Shown here piece after piece: positions 7,177 to 13,275 of a stretch of 24,529 bases of DNA. Source of the DNA: an uncultured Lachnospiraceae bacterium (GTDB taxonomy: Bacteria > Bacillota > Clostridia > Lachnospirales > Lachnospiraceae); assembly GCA_910589265.1 (NCBI GenBank), contig CAJUTQ010000075.1, positions 1 through 24,529 on the forward strand. The letters are read 5' to 3'. The notes beneath the pieces were generated by a model. It did no database searches and was not told where the DNA came from. It saw only the letters and a list, made by a program, of their open reading frames with translations. Made by a program: the position numbers and the translations under genes. Each line of letters begins with the position of its first letter. The first letter of the stretch is position 1.

Positions 7177-8022
7177 CAAGGCGATTTCCTCTTTGTAAGG
7201 GGGAAGGGTTTTTTTTGGATCTTCTAAAGAGGGAATGTAAGGAGTTTCTAATATTTTGGGGATAGAGAGAAAATCTTTGTGGTGGACAATATAGGACAAT
7301 GCCTTAAGGCCAATGGTTCCTTTTCCTAGATTTTCATGGCGGTCTTTAGCCGCTCCCCTTTTATTTTTACTATCATTAATATGGAAAACAGCAATTTGAT
7401 CCTTTCCAATGAGACGATGGAAGGATTCCATGACTCCATCAAAATCATGAACAATATCATATCCGGCATCGTTTGTGTGGCAAGTATCAAAACAAATGCG
7501 AAGCTTGTCATTATAAACAACCTTATCATATATTTGTGCCAGTTCTTCAAAAGATCGGCCTATTTCACTTCCCTTACCTGCCATTGTCTCCAAGGCAATG
7601 ACACAGTCCGTATCTTTTGTCAGTACTGCGTTGAGTCCTTTGGCAATCTGATTGATGCCAGCGTCTGTTCCAGCTCCCACATGAGCCCCTGGATGAAGAA
7701 TGAGGATGGAGCTGCCCATAGCTTTTGTACGTTCCAATTCCAAAGCCAGGAAGTCGACAGCTAAAGTAAAGGTGTCTTCTTTCACAGTATTGGCAAGATT
7801 AATAATATAGGGAGCATGGATGACAAAATCAAGGATTCCATGCTCCTTCATATAAGCCCATCCTGCAGGGATATTTAATTCTTCAATTGGCTTACGCCGT
7901 GTATTTTGCGGGGCGCCTGTATAAATCATAAAGGTATTGGCTTCATACCCTGCCGCCTCTTTGGCAGAGGCAAGAAACATTTCCTTCCCGCTCATTCCAA
8001 CATGGGAACCTATTTTTAACAT
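7156..8022 (-). CDS. nfo: Endonuclease IV (AP endonuclease)
   Basis: A 288-residue TIM-barrel enzyme that cuts DNA 5' of abasic sites in base-excision repair, using three zinc ions. The family metal-ligand and signature segments are all present in order: VIHAPYIINLA, ILHPGAHVG, ALETMAGKG, CFDTCHTNDAGYD, VFHINDSK, GAAKDRHENLGKGTIG and ILETPYIP. Length is normal for bacterial Nfo. The start is ATG with GGAGG eight bases upstream on the minus strand. It converges with the nuclease-helicase and overlaps its last seven codons, so the two messages are antisense at their ends. Its own promoter lies at 8105-8134. Confidence 0.96.
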   Translation of the reverse strand: MLKIGSHVGMSGKEMFLASAKEAAGYEANTFMIYTGAPQNTRRKPIEELNIPAGWAYMKEHGILDFVIHAPYIINLANTVKEDTFTLAVDFLALELERTKAMGSSILILHPGAHVGAGTDAGINQIAKGLNAVLTKDTDCVIALETMAGKGSEIGRSFEELAQIYDKVVYNDKLRICFDTCHTNDAGYDIVHDFDGVMESFHRLIGKDQIAVFHINDSKNKRGAAKDRHENLGKGTIGLKALSYIVHHKDFLSIPKILETPYIPSLEDPKKTLPPYKEEIALLRSFSP

Positions 8023-8104
8023 ATGTAAATCCTCCTTTTACCCTCCATGGACAGGGGACATATGGTGTGTGTATTCCCTTGACTATTGAGGGTATGTTTG
8101 TCTC

Positions 8105-8134
8105 ATTATAACAGATGGAAAGATGAGAAGTAAA
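8105..8134 (-). promoter_or_regulatory. Promoter for endonuclease IV gene
   Basis: On the minus strand, TTTACT (8129-8134), an 18-base spacer, and TATAAT (8105-8110) with an upstream TGT that makes an extended -10. Just downstream is ACAAACATAC (8092-8101), identical to half of the palindrome at the radical-SAM promoter, but here the second half-site is missing. Confidence 0.6.
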
Positions 8135-8167
8135 CGAAAAATCTAAAAAGAATGAAGAGATCTTGCT

Positions 8168-8512
8168 ATGATAGAATTTTCACAGCATCAGATGGAGCAT
8201 TATGCACTTTTCAAGAAAAATGATGACTTTAGTGGCAGCATTAGATCCTATTTCCGAGAGCGAAATATATGGAGGACTTCTGGTTCTAAGCTATATTTCT
8301 TCAAGGGAAATAAGGGACTGCGAAGCTATGGGCAGTCCCTGAAAGAGCTCGAGGATATGGAAAAGGAGAGCGTTGCCAGTGCACAAAAATATAAGCCGAG
8401 TATCGCCTTTTTAGAAATAATTCCAGTCGTCAGCAGTATGACAGCGATCCCTATGGTTTCCGAATCTGGGGACGGATCTGAGCATGTTTTCGACATCTGG
8501 GTATCAGTGTAA
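8168..8512 (+). CDS. Hypothetical protein, possibly a decayed fragment
   Basis: A 114-residue reading frame I do not recognise. It has no membrane segment or known motif, and its ribosome site (GAAGAGA) is weak. The C-terminal part, including IPMVSESGDGSEHVFDIW, overlaps another open frame that resumes after a stop to give a lysine-led hydrophobic segment (8542-8601). This pattern fits a gene broken by frameshifts and stops at least as well as a real small gene. Nothing in the neighbours suggests a role. Confidence 0.3.
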   Translation: MIEFSQHQMEHYALFKKNDDFSGSIRSYFRERNIWRTSGSKLYFFKGNKGLRSYGQSLKELEDMEKESVASAQKYKPSIAFLEIIPVVSSMTAIPMVSESGDGSEHVFDIWVSV

Positions 8513-8541
8513 GGATGGATCCAGGGGAAAATGAGAGCATT

Positions 8542-8601
8542 GTGAAGAAAAAAGCAGTCGTTGCCCTTGCTTTGTTAACTTTTTCTGTAGTGTATAGATA
8601 A
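8542..8601 (+). pseudogene. Tiny signal-peptide-like remnant
   Basis: A 19-codon frame from GTG: three lysines, then a hydrophobic stretch (AVVALALLTFSVV), then a stop. It looks like the start of a secreted or membrane protein, or the membrane segment of a decayed gene continuing from the upstream frame. It is too short to stand alone. Confidence 0.25.
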
Positions 8602-8943
8602 ATGTAACTATTTAACAGGAGATGGCAGATAGAAGAATGGTAGGCCAGGGTTATCGATTAACCGATAAGGTATCATATTATTAACATAAAACAGAGATAG
8701 AGAATATTTTATGTAAAATAAAAAAAGTAGAAATTTGAAAAATTTTGCAAGATTTACGTCATAATAGGAGTAAAAAGGGGAAAAGAAGAAAAGATATTCC
8801 CTTTTAGAAAGAAGAAATAGGCAGCCTTTTGAAGGAATACATGCAAATAGAGAAATATTGTAAATGTTTTATGTAAATCTTTTATGGATGTCTAGACTTT
8901 CCAACATATGGGTTGTATGATATAATGTATAAAATATGATGTT
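8602..8943. other. Gene-free AT-rich region
   Basis: No gene is visible. It holds a small palindromic patch, GGTTATCGATTAACC followed by CGATAAGG (about 8649-8670), and an 8-bp inverted repeat ACATAAAA/TTTTATGT (8684-8691 and 8707-8714). A TATAAT at 8921-8926 with a poor TTTCCA 17 bases upstream (8898-8903) is a candidate promoter pointing towards the amylase gene. Confidence 0.4.
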
Positions 8944-9131
8944 GGGGTCAAAAAGTATTTTGACCCCTGATGCCAAGGGATTGCTCCGCATTTCATGCTT
9001 CCGCAATCCGAAGGCGCCTCAAATCCCCTCATTTTCCTGGGAAAAATGACAGTTTTTCGGTGTTTTGCGGGTTCCAAAGTCATGCATTGACATGCTTCTA
9101 TGTCATACATGACCTTATGACCTTGGCATCA
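8944..9131. repeat. Compact inverted-repeat element (MITE/REP-like)
   Basis: A structured block of about 190 bases between the candidate promoter and the amylase gene. It opens with a perfect 10-bp hairpin, GGGGTCAAAA-AGTA-TTTTGACCCC (8944-8967). Bases 8968-8978 (TGATGCCAAGG) and 9121-9131 (CCTTGGCATCA) are perfect 11-bp inverted repeats bracketing the rest. Inside is a second hairpin, GGATTGC/GCAATCC (8978-8984 and 9003-9009), and a GTCATGCATTGACATG-type repeat cluster near 9080-9120. GC content is higher than in the flanks. It encodes no credible protein. I recall similar blocks recurring in Lachnospiraceae genomes, which would make it a dispersed non-coding repeat; that is memory, not something shown here. 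Confidence 0.65.
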
Positions 9132-9169
9132 TACATGATGGAAGTAAGAAAAATAAGGAGGACATAGCG

Positions 9170-10480
9170 ATGTGGGCATATGAGAGTGTATTTTATCAGA
9201 TTTATCCCCTAGGTTTTTGCGGGGCTCCCTTTGAAAATGACGGGGAAGAGAAAGCAAGAATTTTAAAGGTAAATCATTGGATAGATCATATTTTAAAATT
9301 AGGGGCAAATGCAATTTATTTTTCTCCTGTTTTTGAGTCAGATACACATGGATATAATACAAGGGACTACCGTAAGATTGACGTAAGGCTGGGAACCAAT
9401 GAGGACTTTGCAAAGGTGTGTAAAAATCTCCATGAGGCAGGCATAAAAGTAGTGTTGGACGGAGTCTTTAATCATGTTGGGAGAGGCTTTTGGGCTTTTC
9501 AGGATGTTCTGAAAAATAGAGAGTCTTCCCCTTATAAAGATTGGTTTCACATTCATTTTTCCGGGAATTCCAATTATAATGATGGCCTTTGGTACGAAGG
9601 ATGGGAAGGACATTTTGATTTAGTAAAGCTGAATTTGAGAAATGAGGAGGTCATCTCCCATATATTTTCTTCTATTCAGGGCTGGGTGGAAGAGTTTGAT
9701 ATTGATGGGCTGCGTCTGGATGTAGCTTATTGCCTTGATAAAGATTTTTTAAAAAGGCTTAGGACTTTTTCCAAAGGCTTAAAGGAAGACTTTTTCCTCT
9801 TGGGAGAACTCCTTCATGGAGATTATAATCAGTTTGTAAATGATGAGATGCTCCATGGGGCTACCAACTATGAATGTTATAAAGGGCTTTACTCCAGCTT
9901 TAATTCTATGAATATGTTTGAAATTAATCATTCTCTGCTTCGACAGTTTGGGCCAGAAAATTGGACTTTGTATAAAGGAAAACATTTGCTTTCCTTTGTA
10001 GATAATCATGATGTGACCAGGGTGGCAAGCATTCTTGCTAATGAGAGGCATCTGCCCCTTATTTATGCCTTAGCCTTTGGAATGCCTGGCATTCCATGTG
10101 TATATTATGGAAGTGAATGGGGAGCAAAGGCGGATAAAAAGGAAGGGGATCCAGCTTTGAGGGCATGCTTTGAAGAGCCAGTCTTTAACGAGTTAGCCCA
10201 ATGGATTGCTTCCTTGGCAAAGGCAAAAAAGGGAAGTAAGGCCCTATGTTATGGAGACTTTTCCTCGACAGTTCTCACAAACAAACAATGTATTTTTGAG
10301 AGAAAAGTAGAGGGAGAAAGGGTATTAGTAGCTATTAATGGAGATGATCAGCCATATGTAGCTCATTTTAATGCCAAATGCGGTACAGCGAAAGATCTAA
10401 TTAGCGGTTCTCCTATTGATTTTGGAGGTGGGCTAGACATGCCTCCTTACAGCGCTATGTTTCTGCTAATGGAAAAATAG
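9170..10480 (+). CDS. Alpha-amylase family glycoside hydrolase (GH13)
   Basis: A 436-residue (beta/alpha)8-barrel enzyme without signal peptide, so cytoplasmic. The four GH13 motifs are present: DGVFNH (97-102), GLRLD with the nucleophile Asp184, the acid/base Glu213 in LLGELLHG, and VDNHD with Asp281. A short C-terminal beta domain follows. Asp and His at 278-281 and Arg182 complete the active site. It should hydrolyse or rearrange alpha-glucans or maltodextrins; length and intracellular location favour a cyclomaltodextrinase or oligosaccharide-type activity over secreted amylase, but the subfamily cannot be fixed. ATG 9170 has AAGGAGG about ten bases upstream. It stands alone between the inverted-repeat element and a terminator. 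Confidence 0.92.
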   Translation: MWAYESVFYQIYPLGFCGAPFENDGEEKARILKVNHWIDHILKLGANAIYFSPVFESDTHGYNTRDYRKIDVRLGTNEDFAKVCKNLHEAGIKVVLDGVFNHVGRGFWAFQDVLKNRESSPYKDWFHIHFSGNSNYNDGLWYEGWEGHFDLVKLNLRNEEVISHIFSSIQGWVEEFDIDGLRLDVAYCLDKDFLKRLRTFSKGLKEDFFLLGELLHGDYNQFVNDEMLHGATNYECYKGLYSSFNSMNMFEINHSLLRQFGPENWTLYKGKHLLSFVDNHDVTRVASILANERHLPLIYALAFGMPGIPCVYYGSEWGAKADKKEGDPALRACFEEPVFNELAQWIASLAKAKKGSKALCYGDFSSTVLTNKQCIFERKVEGERVLVAINGDDQPYVAHFNAKCGTAKDLISGSPIDFGGGLDMPPYSAMFLLMEK

Positions 10481-10513
10481 CAAAGGCTCTATGATGACAT
10501 AATCCTTGCTGTT

Positions 10514-10542
10514 AAAAGAGGGGGAGTCTGGAACCCTCTTTT
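10514..10542 (+). terminator. Rho-independent terminator after GH13 gene
   Basis: Perfect 9-bp stem AAAAGAGGG (10514-10522) with CCCTCTTTT (10534-10542) and an 11-base loop, 34 bases after the amylase stop. Its T-run (CTTTTGGCAGTTTT) is interrupted, so termination may be partial. Confidence 0.6.
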
Positions 10543-10939
10543 GGCAGTTTTAAGAAATGGGGGATAGCAATTTTAAAATTCCGCCTTTCTATGACTACAT
10601 ATTCATATAACATATCTACAAAAATAAACGAGCATTTCTTACATAATTCTATATAGAAATACATATTCAGGACGAGGGGAGACATGCTGACCCTCTCATA
10701 CACCAATCATTTTTTCGCTTTGTTCTCATTTTTCTATCTATCCCTTCAAGTAATAGAAAATCATTTAGAAATTCTTTTAGCATTTCTTATCATTCTTTTC
10801 TTTTAACAATTCTTAAAAATTCCTATAAGTATTTATAAATTGGACATAATAATATAGAAAAGTTTTTTTGTAAGGGGCGGGAGATAGAGAGTTCAAAGTA
10901 TATTTCCTTGGTTAAAAAAGGGAAAGAAGGGAGAAAAAA
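10543..10939. other. Intergenic region without recognised gene
   Basis: About 400 AT-rich bases. Short frames on the minus strand have no ribosome sites or family resemblance. No clear promoter hexamers stand out before the next gene, only AT-rich tracts around 10800-10860. Confidence 0.45.
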
Positions 10940-11380
10940 ATGGCAATATGGCAGTTTCAATGTAACATAGCGCCAAAAAGAGAAAACATGGCTCAACGAA
11001 ATGGAGAGGAAAAAATTTCCTGGAAGGGAATAGAAAGTCCACACTGTGAAATTGTATTTTTGACAGAAGAAAAAAGTTGGTCAAAGGACATTTTGCAGTT
11101 TGGGAAGACAGATGAAACATGTATTCAATTCATTTATACAGAGAATACACTAGATAGAATCAATTGCAGACTGGATTTACGTTCTCTGACAAAGGATAAA
11201 TTGGAGAAAATCTTACAGTATGTGGAGAGTATAAACGCTGTTTTCATCTATGAAGAGAAGAGTTATCCTCCACAAATGAAAAAGATAGATGAATTATTAA
11301 AAAAGTCCAAGGCCTATGAATATTGTAAGGACCCTGTAAAATTTTTAGAATCCATAGAAAGAAATCATTGGGTTGAATAA
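10940..11380 (+). CDS. Unrecognised 146-aa soluble protein
   Basis: A 146-residue protein without signal peptide or membrane segment, starting at ATG with GGGAG seven bases upstream. Composition is charged, with predicted alternating strands and helices. The N-terminal part reads MAIWQFQCNIAPKRE; the middle has a regular segment CRLDLRSLTKDKLEKILQY, then an acidic/lysine-rich C-terminal helix. The single-gene setting, small size and acidic nature resemble immunity-type or SMI1-like orphan proteins, but I see no diagnostic motif and no toxin gene beside it. The reading frame is clean and the ribosome site good, so I believe it is a real gene of unknown function. Confidence 0.65.
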   Translation: MAIWQFQCNIAPKRENMAQRNGEEKISWKGIESPHCEIVFLTEEKSWSKDILQFGKTDETCIQFIYTENTLDRINCRLDLRSLTKDKLEKILQYVESINAVFIYEEKSYPPQMKKIDELLKKSKAYEYCKDPVKFLESIERNHWVE

Positions 11381-11411
11381 AGGCTGGTAGAAAAGTTGAA
11401 AAAAACTTCTA

Positions 11412-11460
11412 ACAGAATTTATGGGATGTTTTGGGGATGACATCTATTCTTTTTTTTGAA
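11412..11460 (+). terminator. Possible weak terminator
   Basis: A short stem GATGT/ACATC (about 11425-11444) is followed by CTATTC and eight T residues (11451-11458), 65 bases after the unknown 146-aa gene. The stem is short, so this is tentative. The rest of 11381-11636 shows nothing else. Confidence 0.35.
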
Positions 11461-11636
11461 CAAGAAATGTAAGGACAATTTGTACAGCAGATTTCCCATA
11501 TTTTTTACCTATAGATTTTAAAACAGGATTTCCAGCCTTCATTGTGCATCTAACGCAATCCCTTCTAGGGAGCTGATAAACGCCCAATCCTAAAAGGGAC
11601 ATTTTCACTCTGCTATTGGAAAAAATTACATGTTAC

Positions 11637-12483
11637 TTAGTACCATTCATGTTTTTCATTCCTATCCAGTTCTCCTATCTATTCCATCTCCTTTTCAGCC
11701 AATGAAAAATGGAAAATATCTAAGTTTTCTTTGATATAGCTGGGATTGCCAGAACCAGGAATAACAACAACTCCTCTTTGTAAGTTCCACCTAAGGATCG
11801 CTTGGGCTGGCGTGACATCATGGGTTTTCCCTATTCTAGAAATCACCTCATCCCCAAATAATTCTGCTGTATGCCCTCTGCCCTCAAATGGAAACCAGCC
11901 TTCTATAACGATTCTCAAAGACTGAATATAGGGAACCACCTCTTTTTCCTGATAATAGGGATGGATTTCGTTTTGGACAACAGAGGGAGTCATTGTAATT
12001 TGGGGAAGAGATTCTTCCAGTTCTTCAATATACTAGTTGGACACCCCAATTCTAAAGTTTCAAGGGCTTCTTCAATAGCTTTTGCTGCGTTGGAAAACTG
12101 GCTGGGATAAAGTTTTGTAGCAACAAAGATTTCTTTCCTTGGCACATGACTGCTTCTGATAGCCTCGCCTACTCTTTTTTCCGTCCCATAAAAGGAGGCA
12201 ATATCAATTGACCTTCCGTTATTTTTCAATAAAGCAGTAACAGAGGTCATGCACTCTTCATGGGACAGCACCTGTTTCAAAATCAAAAGGGTGATGATTT
12301 TTGATATACTTTTACTTCCTGATTAGAGCCTTGATGGTATTCCAGACTTTTTTCATTGCTTGAAGGGGGACTTTCTCATCCTTGGGGGATTATGGATGAC
12401 TGACATTTTTCTTGGTATGGCTGCAGGCAGTCAAACATAATAAAAGAAGTAAAGCTGACAACAAATGTAGATTTTTTTATCAT
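11637..12483 (-). pseudogene. Decayed lipoprotein-type aldo/keto reductase
   Basis: Remains of an NAD(P)H-dependent aldo/keto reductase. ATG 12481-12483 has AAGGA upstream, but the lipoprotein signal (LLSALLLLLCLTAC) is one frame off after a run of seven A residues. Next comes SIDIASFYGTEKRVGEAI with the catalytic Asp and Tyr, then VATKLYP with the Lys. After LETLELG about 45 codons that should hold the catalytic His and its surroundings are missing. The sequence resumes in another frame with GVSN-stop-YIEELEESLPQ, where the stop (TAG) replaces a usual aromatic residue, and continues with VVQNEIHPYYQ and LRWNLQRGVVVIPGSGNP. A further TAG precedes the family ending (GELDRNEKHEWY). Several frameshifts, one deletion and two stops make it non-functional. 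Two open fragments (11679-11993 and 11990-12286) would be mis-called as genes. Confidence 0.88.
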
Positions 12484-12516
12484 AAGAAAACATCCTTGTC
12501 TTGTATATTATTTCTC

Positions 12517-13134
12517 TTAATTTTCTATAAAAAATATATGTATGATTCCTCCTTTTTTCCTGTAACCAGTGTTCCACAGTTCCTGTAGATTTAACCACCA
12601 AAAGTTTCCGTAGGTTACAGCTTTCACATAAAATTCCGTGTCAAATATTTCATACCCAGCTAGGTTGAACCAATGCCACTGAAAGTCTTTCAAAGCGTAG
12701 TTTTTATGATAAAGAAGGAGAAAGGGAACGAGAATATCACTGTCAATCTGCTCTTGAATTTGTTTGGCAGCTTTTTGCCATGAAAGGGTTCCAGACAAAC
12801 CTTCTGTCTCCAAAATATTTATTCCTGAATGATGAAAATAAGCCCTTAGGCCAGCTAGATAACGCTCTAGAGTATCTATTCCCTGCCAGCTTGGATGGAG
12901 ATAAGATTTCATAATACTGGAAAACTCAAGATAATCTTTTTTGTTAAGATTGTATGCATTATAAGGGTATAGGGCATTCATCCCCTTTTGCCTTGCCAGA
13001 TGGATACACAGATCGCAGGCTGTCACTGCCCCACATCCTCCATCATACATAGACCAGTCTAAAAACCAATTTTGGTTCCATCCTAACCCATTATGAATAT
13101 GAAAATAGTCTAACTCTTTCTTAATATGGCTCAT
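12517..13134 (-). CDS. Putative Cys/His enzyme of unknown family
   Basis: A 205-residue cytoplasmic protein rich in Trp, Tyr and Phe. The segment SMYDGGCGAVTACDLC (about 28-43) places a Cys after a Gly-Gly at a helix start. Near the C-terminus HWFNLAGYEIFDTEFYVKAV and then WWLNLQELWNTGY supply a His and a following Asn. The order Cys, His, Asn/Asp with strand spacing resembles papain-fold or C39-like peptidases and transglutaminase-like enzymes. This is an inference from pattern only. It has its own promoter (13169-13197) and GAGGT upstream of the ATG. No substrate or partner gene is nearby, apart from the decayed reductase downstream on the same strand. Confidence 0.65.
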   Translation of the reverse strand: MSHIKKELDYFHIHNGLGWNQNWFLDWSMYDGGCGAVTACDLCIHLARQKGMNALYPYNAYNLNKKDYLEFSSIMKSYLHPSWQGIDTLERYLAGLRAYFHHSGINILETEGLSGTLSWQKAAKQIQEQIDSDILVPFLLLYHKNYALKDFQWHWFNLAGYEIFDTEFYVKAVTYGNFWWLNLQELWNTGYRKKGGIIHIFFIEN

Positions 13135-13168
13135 TACGTTTATCTACCTCATTCTTTATATATTTTTT

Positions 13169-13197
13169 ATTATAAGGTTAAGGTTTTGGAATAGCAA
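13169..13197 (-). promoter_or_regulatory. Promoter for the 205-aa Cys/His gene
   Basis: Minus strand TTGCTA (13192-13197), a 17-base spacer, and a perfect TATAAT (13169-13174), 35 bases before the ATG. It separates this gene from the GH112 operon upstream. Confidence 0.65.
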
Positions 13198-13275
13198 ATA
13201 CCTGGATTAAAAATCATGTTTTACCTTAAAAGTATAAGAAAGGGCAGTTTAAAGAGGAGAATGCACCTATAATAT

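Noticed and set aside
7336..7764. 142-codon forward frame opposite endonuclease IV
   Set aside because: It is antisense to a well-supported gene and shows no family motif.
8892..9110. 72-codon open frame on the minus strand inside the inverted-repeat block
   Set aside because: It lies wholly in the palindromic element, has no ribosome site, and its open frame is a by-product of the repeat.
10512..10706. 64-codon minus-strand frame after the amylase gene
   Set aside because: It overlaps the terminator, has no convincing ribosome site and no recognisable features.
11679..12286. Two separate small aldo/keto-reductase-like genes
   Set aside because: They are fragments of one gene: frames join when the frameshift, stop codons and deletion are taken into account.
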